Source: an uncultured Bacteroidales bacterium
Lineage (GTDB): Bacteria > Bacteroidota > Bacteroidia > Bacteroidales > UBA932
Length of the DNA: 41,913 nt
Assembly (NCBI GenBank): GCA_934700615.1
Contig: CAKUXR010000028.1
Span: 1-41,913 of the forward strand
Direction of reading: 5' to 3'
The notes beneath the pieces are model-generated. The model was given only the letters and a program-made list of their open reading frames with translations. It was not told the origin of the DNA and did not search any database. Both the position numbers and the translations under genes were made by a program. Positions 34,937 to 41,913 of this stretch are shown piece by piece. How positions within the stretch are numbered: position 1 is the first letter of the stretch; each line of letters starts with the position of its first letter.

Positions 34937-36083
34937 GGCATTGAGAATAATCATCAGCGGCGGAGGCACAGGAGGTCACATCTTCCCTGCCATATCCATC
35001 GCCAAGAAAATGAAAGAGCTCAATCCGGACAGCGAGATACTGTTCGTGGGAGCTGAAGGCAAAATGGAAATGGAGAAAGTCCCGGCAGCAGGATTCAAAA
35101 TCATCGGTCTGCCTATAGTCGGTCTCCAGAGGCAGCTTAACCTGCACAATATCATCAATGACTTGAAGGCTCCTTTCAAGGTGCTCTACAGCATCAGGAA
35201 AGCCGGAAAAATCATACGCGAATTCAAGCCCGACATCGCAATCGGCGTAGGAGGATATGCAAGCGCTCCCCTCCTCTGGGCAGCCGAGAGACAGGGCATC
35301 CCGACATTGATCCAGGAGCAGAACGGATTTGCGGGATTGACCAACAAGATTCTCGGCAAGAAGGCCGGACGCATCTGTGTCGCCTACGAAGGGATGGACA
35401 AGTTCTTCCCTGCTGACAAGATTGTCCTGACCGGCAACCCGATACGCAAGGAAATCGTACCTGCCACGGCCGAAATGAAGGAGGAAGGACTGAAATATTA
35501 CGGACTCAATGCCGGAAAACGCCACATTCTCATAACAGGAGGCAGTCTCGGAAGCGGCACACTGAACAAAGCCGTAAAGAAATGGATTGAAGACGGCTGT
35601 CCGGGCGGAAACGACATTGAGATTCTCTGGCAGTGCGGCAAATATTACAAGGCCGGCGTGGATGAGTTCATGAAGAACGCCAAGGCTCTCGGCAAAGGCG
35701 GAGAAACATTGAAATTCATCCATCACAGCGATTTCATCGGCCGCATGGACCTTGCTTACGCGGTGGCAGACATCGTCATCGGAAGGTCGGGCGCGAGCAC
35801 GGTATCGGAACTGTGCGCGGCACACAAGGCGGCAATCTTCGTTCCGTCGCCGAATGTCGCCGAAGACCACCAGACCCACAACGCGATGGCCCTCGTGCGC
35901 AAGGGAGCCGCAGTGCTGGTAAAGGACGCAGAGGCACCGGAAAAGCTTATGGCTGAAGCCGTTGCGCTTGCAGCTGATGAAAGCAAGCTTAAGTCAATGC
36001 AGCTGAACATAGCCAGACTGGCAAGGACAGACGCTGCAGATGTGATTGCAAAAGAAGCATACGAACTAGTTGAAAACAAATAA
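34923..36083 (+). CDS. murG: UDP-GlcNAc:lipid I glycosyltransferase MurG
   Basis: 386 residues, GT-B fold; adds GlcNAc to lipid I to give lipid II at the inner face of the membrane. The N-terminal glycine-rich loop IISGGGTGGHIFPAISIA, GVGGYASAPLLWAAER, LIQEQNGFAGLTNK and the C-terminal IGRSGASTVSELCA with PNVAEDHQTHNA are diagnostic. A second ATG directly follows the first (34926). It has one of the highest densities of the TCAATG motif in the window, seven copies in about 1.2 kb. Confidence 0.96.
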   Translation: MMSNKALRIIISGGGTGGHIFPAISIAKKMKELNPDSEILFVGAEGKMEMEKVPAAGFKIIGLPIVGLQRQLNLHNIINDLKAPFKVLYSIRKAGKIIREFKPDIAIGVGGYASAPLLWAAERQGIPTLIQEQNGFAGLTNKILGKKAGRICVAYEGMDKFFPADKIVLTGNPIRKEIVPATAEMKEEGLKYYGLNAGKRHILITGGSLGSGTLNKAVKKWIEDGCPGGNDIEILWQCGKYYKAGVDEFMKNAKALGKGGETLKFIHHSDFIGRMDLAYAVADIVIGRSGASTVSELCAAHKAAIFVPSPNVAEDHQTHNAMALVRKGAAVLVKDAEAPEKLMAEAVALAADESKLKSMQLNIARLARTDAADVIAKEAYELVENK

Positions 36084-36087
36084 TGTC

Positions 36088-37461
36088 ATGGCAAATTATA
36101 AAAACATATATTTCATAGGTATCGGCGGAATCGGCATGAGTGCAATCGCAAGATACTATAATTTCAAAGGTTTGTCAGTATCAGGTTACGACAAGACTCC
36201 TTCAGAGCTTACACATAAACTGGAAGAGGAAGGCATCAAGATCCATTATACTGACGATATCTCCTTCATCCCGACTGACATTGAAAATACTCTTGTCATT
36301 TATACTCCGGCAATTCCTCATGACATGGGAGAGCTCGTGTATGTGCAGGAGCACGGATACAAGGTATTGAAAAGATCCAGAGTATTGGGCGAAATCACCG
36401 ATGGGCAGCTTTGCCTGGCCGTTTCAGGAACGCACGGAAAGACCAGCACAAGTACATTGACAGCGCACATTTTCACGGAAAGCGGTGTCGGCTGCTCGGC
36501 ATTTCTCGGAGGCATTTCGAAGAATTACGGCACCAACCTTCTGACCAGCCACACTCCGGTGGTCGTAGCAGAGGCGGATGAATTCGACAGGTCGTTCCTC
36601 CAGCTGCATCCGGAGATTGCCGTGATTACAGCCATGGATGCGGACCATCTGGACATTTACGGAGACCTGGAGCACGTCCATGAGGCGTTCAAGGAGTTCG
36701 CGTCACAGGTTTCTGGAACAGTCATCGCAAAACTCGGACTGGACATCACGGAGGCCGATACCAAGGCCAAAATCCTGAGGTATCATTTCAATGACAGCCG
36801 GGCAGATTTCTATGCGAGAAATCCACAGCCGGACAAACTCGGATATTTCTCTTTTGACCTCGTCTATCCGGGCGGAGTGATCGAGAATGTAAAATGCGGT
36901 ACACCGGGCTGGGTCAATGTCGAGAATAGTGTCGCTGCCGGTGCAATCTGTCTGACCTATGGCCTCGAGCCTGATGCTATCCGCCACGCAATAGGAACAT
37001 TCCAGGGCGTCAAGAGAAGACTTGACATTCATCTGAACACTGAAAAGCTGTCTTACATTGACGATTATGCACATCATCCGAAGGAGCTTGCGACGGCAAT
37101 CAGTTCGATGAGGGATATTTTCCCGGGCAGGAAGCTGACTGCGGTTTTCCAGCCGCACCTTTATACCAGGACCAGGGATTTCGCAGCTGATTTCGCAGCT
37201 TCGCTGAGCAAGGTGGACAAGCTGATTCTTCTGGATATCTATCCTGCACGTGAGGAGCCTATCCCGGGTGTGACTTCTGAGATTATCTTTGACAAGGTCA
37301 CTGCTCCGGAGAAGGTACTGCTGAAGAAGGAGGAACTTATGGATTACCTTCAGAATGAGCCGCTTGACGTGCTCATCACTTTCGGCGCGGGCAACATTGA
37401 CAGATTCATTGAGCCTATCACGGAGATGCTCCGGGAAAGAGCCGGAATTTCGAATTCATAA
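36088..37461 (+). CDS. murC: UDP-N-acetylmuramate:L-alanine ligase MurC
   Basis: 457 residues; adds the first stem residue, L-alanine. The start is the ATG at 36088 (MANYKNIYFIGIGGIGMSAI); the reading frame extends upstream only to a TTG inside murG. The ATP loop is VSGTHGKTSTSTLT, with DEFDRSFLQLHP and IDDYAHHPKELATAI further on. Four bases separate it from murG. Confidence 0.96.
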   Translation: MANYKNIYFIGIGGIGMSAIARYYNFKGLSVSGYDKTPSELTHKLEEEGIKIHYTDDISFIPTDIENTLVIYTPAIPHDMGELVYVQEHGYKVLKRSRVLGEITDGQLCLAVSGTHGKTSTSTLTAHIFTESGVGCSAFLGGISKNYGTNLLTSHTPVVVAEADEFDRSFLQLHPEIAVITAMDADHLDIYGDLEHVHEAFKEFASQVSGTVIAKLGLDITEADTKAKILRYHFNDSRADFYARNPQPDKLGYFSFDLVYPGGVIENVKCGTPGWVNVENSVAAGAICLTYGLEPDAIRHAIGTFQGVKRRLDIHLNTEKLSYIDDYAHHPKELATAISSMRDIFPGRKLTAVFQPHLYTRTRDFAADFAASLSKVDKLILLDIYPAREEPIPGVTSEIIFDKVTAPEKVLLKKEELMDYLQNEPLDVLITFGAGNIDRFIEPITEMLRERAGISNS

Positions 37462-37476
37462 ATTGACATTGAACGT

Positions 37477-38262
37477 ATGAACCTCGGAAAGACATTGAAA
37501 TACGCTGTCGCGGGACTGATAACGGCCGGTATCCTGACCGTGCTTTTCCTTTGCGGCCGGAAGGCGTCTGCCGCGGCGAAAGAGCGCACATGCTCCGGAG
37601 TCGAGGTGGAGTTTTTCGGCAATGACGGTGCGCATTTCATTACCGCGAAAGACGTGAAATCCTACATTCTGAAGGGTTACAAGAACGTCTCGGGGATGCG
37701 CATTGAGGAGATTGACCTGAAGGAAATCGAGAATGTTCTGGACAAGAAAAGCGCAATTCTGAAAAGCGAGGCTTACACGACCAAGGACGGTGTGCTCCAC
37801 ATTATGATTTCCCAGAGGGAGCCGGTTGTGAGGCTGGTCTGCGGAAGCAACGGATGGTACGCCGACGATACCGGATATCTCTTCCCTCTCCAGAAGAACT
37901 ATACGTCCAGAGTTCCGATAGTGGACGGAGAAATTCCGCTCAGGATAAAGGCCGATTTCATGGGAATCCCTTCTACGGCTGCGGAGAGACAGTGGCTGAA
38001 CGGGATTCTGGGGCTTGTGGAGTTTCTCGGAAAAAACAGGAAATGGGATGATTCGATAGCCCAGATTCATGTTCAGGATAAAGGGAGGCTTACTCTGGTT
38101 CCGCGCAAAGGAATGGAGCGATTCGATCTCGGGCGTCCCGAGAATTTCGAGAAAAAGTTCGCAAGAATCGAGAAATACTATAGATTTATCGCTCCGGCAA
38201 AGGAAGGAAAAGCATATTCATATGTCAATGTCTCCATCGACGGACAGATATATTGCAGATAA
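37477..38262 (+). CDS. ftsQ: Cell division protein FtsQ
   Basis: 261 residues with one N-terminal membrane span (about 9-26; YAVAGLITAGILTVLFLC) and a periplasmic part that begins with a POTRA-like domain (FITAKDVKSYILKGY, IDLKEIENVLDKKSAI). Sequence is divergent, as always for FtsQ; the call rests on topology, length and position between murC and ftsA. It scaffolds FtsL and later divisome proteins. Confidence 0.88.
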   Translation: MNLGKTLKYAVAGLITAGILTVLFLCGRKASAAAKERTCSGVEVEFFGNDGAHFITAKDVKSYILKGYKNVSGMRIEEIDLKEIENVLDKKSAILKSEAYTTKDGVLHIMISQREPVVRLVCGSNGWYADDTGYLFPLQKNYTSRVPIVDGEIPLRIKADFMGIPSTAAERQWLNGILGLVEFLGKNRKWDDSIAQIHVQDKGRLTLVPRKGMERFDLGRPENFEKKFARIEKYYRFIAPAKEGKAYSYVNVSIDGQIYCR

Positions 38263-38288
38263 GAAACATTGAAAAATTATAAGATAAA

Positions 38289-39836
38289 ATGGCTACAGAT
38301 AATAGTTTAGGCGAAAAAATGATCGCGGCTGTTGACCTGGGGTCCAGTAAAATAGCCCTCGCCGTGGCTCGTGTCGAGGGTAACAACACTCAGATTATCT
38401 ATTATAAGGCGGTTCCGTCCAGCGGCATCATAAACAGTGCCGTGGTGAATCCGCGTCAGGCGAAGAAGATTCTCGGGGATCTGATCATGTCTGCTGAGGA
38501 GGAGCTCAACCTGAAGATTACCAGGGCTGTCGTTGGTCTGCCGCGTTGCGACGTGCATCAGGTCGATGCTACAGGAACATTGAAAAGAGAGATGCCGGAT
38601 GACTGCATCACTACCGAGGAGGTGGATGCCATCAAGTCTATGGCCCAGTCCCAGATTTCGGAGAGCGTGAATCCAAGCAAGGAGAAGATGTACAGCGTGA
38701 TTGCCCAGTCTTTCTCTACCGAGGACTACATCCAGCTTATAGAGAATGACATTGTCGGCATGACAGGTGAGGAACTTTCCGGCCATTTCAAGGTTTTCCT
38801 CGGAAAGAAAGCTCCTATCGTGAATCTGACCAAGATTTTCAATGACTTGGGTATTGCTATCGCTCGTACTTACTTCTCTCCTCTTGCGACGGCAAAAGCT
38901 GTCCTTACTGAGGAGGAGACCAGCAACGGTGTCGCTCTCATTGACCTTGGCGCCGGTGCCACTTCCATCAGCATTTTCGAGAAGAAGGTGCTTGTGGATT
39001 ATGCTGCAATTCCGTTCGGAGGCAATACGATTACCGGGGATATCCGCACGGAATGCGGTATCAGCGAGTCACTTGCTGACAATATCAAGAAGGCTTTCGG
39101 CGGATGTATGCCTGACCGACTTCTGACATTGGGCGAGAAGACAATCCAGATCGAGACCAATGACATGAGCGCGTACAAACAGATCCTTGTGAAATATCTT
39201 TCGGAAATCATCACTACCCGCATGAAGGAAATCATTGACGCGATGCTTTATGAAATTCAGACCAGCGGCTTGTCAATGGATCTCAGAAAGGGTATTGTCA
39301 TCACGGGCGGCGGTGCAGAGATGCTGAACATTTCGAACTATATCAAGGATCTTTCCGGATACAATGTACGCATCGGTTATCCTAGGCATGGTTTCATGGC
39401 CACAGGATGCGAGGACATTCTCAAGACTGACGCTGCGACCATCGCCGGCCTTCTGCTCCTGAGCAGGGAGGAGAATATCAATTGCTGCCTGTATGACGAG
39501 GATGCCGAGCATCCAGCTGAGACCCCTGTAGAAAGACCTGAGGAGGTGGATCCAACTGATGTGGAGGAGCCTGTCAATGATGGTGTTCACGAAGATAATT
39601 CGGGCGAAGTTTCAGGTGAGGATTCGGACGCTGTTTCCGGTGAGGATTCAGGCGCGGTTTCCGGCGAAGTTCCTGGCGCTGTTTCAGACGGACAGGTAAG
39701 ACATACGAAAAAGGCCGAGGATCCTGGGAAGAAGAAGGAAGAGAAGCCTGAAAAGCCTAAGAAACCTAGTCTCTGGGACCGTTTCAAGGTAGTTGTCAAG
39801 GGTATTAACGAGGAAATAAACAATCAGGAAGCATGA
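38289..39836 (+). CDS. ftsA: Cell division protein FtsA
   Basis: 515 residues, actin-like ATPase that ties FtsZ to the membrane. The core has MIAAVDLGSSKIALAVAR, ALIDLGAGATSISIF and GIVITGGGAEMLN. Between the core (to about residue 400) and the C-terminus lies an acidic linker of about 90 residues with three 8-residue repeats (EDSDAVSG, EDSGAVSG, EVPGAVSD; DNA 39618-39689) and then a lysine-rich stretch. The protein ends in an amphipathic helix, SLWDRFKVVVKGINEE, the expected membrane-targeting sequence. It overlaps ftsZ by four bases. Confidence 0.95.
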   Translation: MATDNSLGEKMIAAVDLGSSKIALAVARVEGNNTQIIYYKAVPSSGIINSAVVNPRQAKKILGDLIMSAEEELNLKITRAVVGLPRCDVHQVDATGTLKREMPDDCITTEEVDAIKSMAQSQISESVNPSKEKMYSVIAQSFSTEDYIQLIENDIVGMTGEELSGHFKVFLGKKAPIVNLTKIFNDLGIAIARTYFSPLATAKAVLTEEETSNGVALIDLGAGATSISIFEKKVLVDYAAIPFGGNTITGDIRTECGISESLADNIKKAFGGCMPDRLLTLGEKTIQIETNDMSAYKQILVKYLSEIITTRMKEIIDAMLYEIQTSGLSMDLRKGIVITGGGAEMLNISNYIKDLSGYNVRIGYPRHGFMATGCEDILKTDAATIAGLLLLSREENINCCLYDEDAEHPAETPVERPEEVDPTDVEEPVNDGVHEDNSGEVSGEDSDAVSGEDSGAVSGEVPGAVSDGQVRHTKKAEDPGKKKEEKPEKPKKPSLWDRFKVVVKGINEEINNQEA

Positions 39837-41086
39837 CGGACTATATAGGTGGTGTCCTCCCTACGGATTGGATACCGGAAAATTCAATGATTAAGGTTAT
39901 CGGTGTCGGCGGTGGCGGTTGCAATGCTGTCACTTATATGTATAACCAGAAGATTCAGGGCTGCAATTTCATTGTCTGCAACACTGATTCTCAAGCACTT
40001 GCAAAGAGCAATGTTCCGATTAAGGTTGCCATTGGTGATGGTCTTGGAGCTGGTACTGACCCAAGCAAGGCCAGAAAGGCAGCAACAGAGTCCCAGGATA
40101 TCATTGCAGAGAAGGTTCTTGATTCCGGGACCAAGATGCTTTTCATTACGGCGGGTCTCGGCGGCGGTACTGGTACCGGTGCATCTCCTGTGATTGCCAA
40201 GATGGCCAAGGACAGGGGCATTCTGACTGTGGCAGTGGTTACTATTCCTTTCGAGGAGGAGGGCCGTCTGGCATTGGCAAAGGCCAGTGACGGTATCCAT
40301 GAGCTTGAGCGCAATGTGGACAGTCTGCTGATTATCAACAACCAGAAGCTCTATGAGTTCTTCGGAAACATGCTTCTCCAGCAGGCCTGGCCTAAGGCGG
40401 ACGAGGTAGTGGCTACGGCGGTGAAGGGTATCATTGAAATTATCACTAAGCCGGGTTATATCAATGTCGATTTCCAGGATGTCATCACGATGATGAAGAA
40501 TAGCGGAATGGCATTGATGGGCTGTGGTCAGGGCAGCGGCAAAAATAGAATCAAGGATGCTGTCACTCAGGCGCTCGAGTCTCCCCTACTGAATGATTTC
40601 GACCTAAAGACGGCCAAGAATCTTCTGGTGAATATCACTGCCGGCAAGAATGACCAGGGTCTTACGATGTCAGAGTTCGGTGAGATCAGCAAGATGATTG
40701 CCGAATATACCGGCCAGGTGGACAAGTCCAAGAGGGGTCTTATCTGGGATGACAATCCCGAGGTCGGCGACTCTATCCATATCACTGTAATAGCGACAGG
40801 TTTCAAGGCGGACATTTCCGACATCACCGGCAATGATTACAGCAAACTGATCATAATCAATGAGGATTTTGTCTATACCGATGACTATATTTCCAAGTCG
40901 GGCGAGGTTTCGATTCCTGATGAGGCAAGCATAAACAAGATCGGTTACAACACGATGGAGAATGTGCCTCATTTCCACTATGATTCGAAGCCGATTCTGA
41001 TGGTGACAAGCCAGCAGGACAAAAGCAATCTGGAATACACGGCAGCGATTCGTCGATGTGAGAAAAAACCGCAAAGCCAGGAGTAG
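39833..41086 (+). CDS. ftsZ: Cell division GTPase FtsZ
   Basis: 417 residues, tubulin-like GTPase forming the Z ring. It shows IKVIGVGGGGCNAV, the tubulin signature GLGGGTGTGASPV, the T7-loop region GYINVDFQDV and the C-terminal domain ending HITVIATGF. The tail after about residue 330 is short, and the extreme C-terminus (LEYTAAIRRCEKKPQSQE) is a weak match to the usual FtsA-binding peptide (IPAFLR-type). It is the last gene of the cluster, followed by a terminator. Confidence 0.97.
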   Translation: MTDYIGGVLPTDWIPENSMIKVIGVGGGGCNAVTYMYNQKIQGCNFIVCNTDSQALAKSNVPIKVAIGDGLGAGTDPSKARKAATESQDIIAEKVLDSGTKMLFITAGLGGGTGTGASPVIAKMAKDRGILTVAVVTIPFEEEGRLALAKASDGIHELERNVDSLLIINNQKLYEFFGNMLLQQAWPKADEVVATAVKGIIEIITKPGYINVDFQDVITMMKNSGMALMGCGQGSGKNRIKDAVTQALESPLLNDFDLKTAKNLLVNITAGKNDQGLTMSEFGEISKMIAEYTGQVDKSKRGLIWDDNPEVGDSIHITVIATGFKADISDITGNDYSKLIIINEDFVYTDDYISKSGEVSIPDEASINKIGYNTMENVPHFHYDSKPILMVTSQQDKSNLEYTAAIRRCEKKPQSQE

Positions 41087-41154
41087 GGATTGTCGCTCTT
41101 TCAGCGTAAGCGTCTCCGGAGTTACGTATTGACGTGCTTTCATCTGACGCCTTG

Positions 41155-41311
41155 CGGGACGGCGCCACATGGGTGCTCGTAACACATTGATAATCAGACA
41201 CAATTTAATTTACGTGTGGATTCACAGGCTATTTTTGGCCAGTAATCCACACGCATTTTTATAACAACCTGCAAATCAATGCATTATAATCAAGGGCGTG
41301 GCGCCGTCCCG
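41155..41311. repeat. Inverted repeat bracketing the ftsZ terminator
   Basis: cgggacggcgccac (41155-41168) and its exact reverse complement gtggcgccgtcccg (41298-41311) are 129 bases apart. They could pair in a longer transcript or be the ends of a small insertion. No coding sequence lies between. Confidence 0.45.
41213..41260 (+). terminator. Terminator of the dcw operon
   Basis: cgtgtggatt (41213-41222) pairs perfectly with aatccacacg (41244-41253). With one bulged base and one mismatch the stem continues inward (acaggct with ggccagt). It is followed by catttttat. Confidence 0.62.
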
Positions 41312-41381
41312 ACAGGCAGATAACTGGAATATCTGTTATGGTTTCAAGATTTGGCAACGCACGTTTTATGGTCAGTATCGC

Positions 41382-41502
41382 GCCCGGCGGAGGTGCAGCC
41401 GTGGGAGGTTCGCTTCGCTCATCCCTGTCGGGCTCGCGCCCGACATCCCATTCACAAGGCCATGGGCGGCCATGCCTCCCACGGCCACACCTCCGACCGG
41501 GC
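41382..41502. repeat. GC-rich long hairpin element, copy B
   Basis: Arms at 41382-41408 and 41475-41502 pair over about 27 bases with few mismatches (gcccgg, cggaggtg, gccgtgggagg). Inside is a perfect small hairpin tgtcgggc-tcgc-gcccgaca (41426-41445). The inner stretch tcccattcaca, then ggccatgggcggc, matches copy A at 135-240, whereas the outer arms do not. Confidence 0.65.
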
Positions 41503-41511
41503 TTTCATCAC

Positions 41512-41601
41512 ATTTCAATTCCGTGAGAGAACATTAAAACACTATGGCCGCGCACACCTACATCCCGTTTGCTTTTCAATTCCATCAGATGCAATTAGAA
41601 C
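41512..41601. CRISPR. Two degenerate CRISPR-like repeats with one spacer
   Basis: Two 29-base units, 41512-41540 and 41573-41601, align without gaps at about 21 of 29 positions. Both begin tttcaattcc and end attaaaac or attagaac. The spacer is 32 bases. From memory, length and ends resemble type I-B repeats of Bacteroides (TTTCAATTCC to ATTAATAC). No third unit fits 61 bases on either side, and no cas gene is in the window, so this would be a decayed array or an orphan remnant. Confidence 0.42.
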
Positions 41602-41633
41602 ACCTGCGCGACTGTCGATACCACTGCTGTTCT

Positions 41634-41671
41634 TATGAGAAATCCACAAATTTCTCATATCATATTTTTTT
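41634..41671 (+). terminator. Hairpin followed by T run
   Basis: tatgagaaat (41634-41643) and atttctcata (41650-41659) pair perfectly and are followed by seven T (41665-41671). It points along the plus strand, but no gene lies directly upstream, so its role is unclear. Confidence 0.35.
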
Positions 41672-41691
41672 GCTCTACATTTAGAGGCGTC

Positions 41692-41913
41692 TTACTCTCT
41701 ATTGATTCGTTCCACCAATTCGCCTGGTGTAAGTATCTCCATCTTTGAGAAACCGAACCACTTCTTGCCCAAGTCTTTTATGGATGCTCCTATGTGATAT
41801 ACATCATCGTCTATACAAAGGAAGCGGTCATGTGATAAACGGAATGTTTCAACATCAATCGGTGCATATTGAGCATTATGACGGTCTATGTCGAGTTGGA
41901 ACTGACGGCTTAT
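41692..41913 (-). CDS. C-terminal fragment of an ORF6N/PLD-like domain protein (runs off the window)
   Basis: The last 73 codons of a minus-strand gene that enters from the right edge. It reads through to TAA at 41692-41694 and contains FRLSHDRFLCIDDDVYHIGA, then LGKKWFGFSKMEILTPGEL. This SHDRFLxID...YHxGASLKDLGKKWFAFSKM block is known from the C-terminus of Bacteroidota proteins with an N-terminal ORF6N (KilA-N-like) domain and a phospholipase-D-like end. Such proteins are common in mobile or defence regions. The N-terminal part is outside the window, so the full architecture is inference. Confidence 0.6.
   Translation of the reverse strand: MSRQFQLDIDRHNAQYAPIDVETFRLSHDRFLCIDDDVYHIGASIKDLGKKWFGFSKMEILTPGELVERINRE

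Larger units (their letters stand above)
41087..41691. other. Intergenic region after ftsZ
   Basis: No gene is seen here. In order it holds a 14-base GC-rich inverted repeat (41155-41168 and 41298-41311) that brackets the ftsZ terminator (41213-41260), a long hairpin element (41382-41502), two degenerate CRISPR-like repeats (41512-41601) and a small hairpin followed by a T run (41634-41671). Short open frames through 41298-41638 run across these repeats and are not called. Confidence 0.6.

Noticed and set aside
34818..35879. Long antisense open frame opposite ftsW/murG (about 350 codons)
   Set aside because: It mirrors well-identified genes; its product has no domain-like pattern. The same holds for antisense frames at 1726-2385, 4403-5194 and 5342-6121.
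36070..36087. TTG start for murC inside murG
   Set aside because: The family N-terminus fits the ATG at 36088, four bases after the murG stop.
25358..41086. Absence of murF and ddl from the cell-wall cluster
   Set aside because: Bacteroidota dcw clusters usually lack them; they lie elsewhere in the genome.
1..41913. Reading CATTGA/TCAATG as a Chi or KOPS-type replication-oriented motif
   Set aside because: Both orientations are frequent in every part of the window (about 73 against 54 by hand count), while such motifs are strongly strand-biased.
1..41913. tRNA, rRNA or riboswitch genes
   Set aside because: No cloverleaf, rRNA segment or known riboswitch core was recognised in any intergenic gap.

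Overview
The window looks like chromosomal DNA of a Bacteroidota bacterium, most likely order Bacteroidales from gut, rumen or a similar habitat. The evidence is a SusC/SusD pair, surface lipoproteins with BACON and fibronectin-type domains, promoters of the Bacteroidota -33/-7 type (TTG, about 19-20 bases, TAnnTTTG), start codons mostly without Shine-Dalgarno sequences, an FtsL-like protein of the Bacteroidota type, a class B PBP ending in a PASTA domain, and a division/cell-wall cluster without murF. No rRNA or tRNA gene was seen, so genus is not assigned.

Layout. 1-785: gene-free, with a GC-rich hairpin element and a set of short repeats that may be old insertion-sequence ends. 786-7319 (minus strand): ppdK, a BASS-type transporter, a PIN-PhoH protein and a divergent relative of the second half of FGAM synthase (PurL). 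7408-8142 (plus): cutC. 8225-24238: a coherent catabolic locus. A five-gene minus-strand operon (susC, susD, calcineurin-like phosphoesterase lipoprotein, sn-glycerol-1-phosphate dehydrogenase, secreted propeller-like protein) is divergent from a plus-strand group (BACON/FN3 lipoprotein, secreted FN3-metallophosphatase, DeoR regulator), which converges on a GlpT-type organophosphate antiporter. 24384-25070: DUF1963 (YwqG) protein. 25358-41086: a complete Bacteroidota dcw operon (mraZ, rsmH, ftsL-like, ftsI, murE, mraY, murD, ftsW, murG, murC, ftsQ, ftsA, ftsZ) behind one promoter with a likely MraZ operator. 41087-41913: terminator, a second hairpin element, two degenerate CRISPR-like repeats and the 3' end of an ORF6N/PLD-like gene, the probable edge of an accessory region.

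How the genes work together. The 8-24 kb locus reads as one scavenging system: SusC/SusD and the BACON lipoprotein capture a glycerophosphate-containing polymer or lipid at the surface, two different metallophosphoesterases cut it, GlpT brings the phosphoester across the inner membrane, and the dehydrogenase turns sn-glycerol-1-phosphate into DHAP, under a GlpR-like DeoR repressor. sn-glycerol-1-phosphate is the stereoisomer present in lipoteichoic acid, in the phosphatidylglycerol head group and in archaeal lipids, so those are the candidate foods (inference). The dcw cluster makes lipid II and assembles the divisome.

The most unusual whole-window signal is a short sequence, CATTGA/TCAATG (most often followed by C, so CATTGAC/GTCAATG). 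It occurs about 125 times by hand count where about 20 would be expected. It is found in both orientations, in several reading frames, between genes, and once as a perfect inverted pair between convergent genes. This resembles the DNA-uptake-sequence pattern of Neisseria and Pasteurellaceae, but its function here is unknown.
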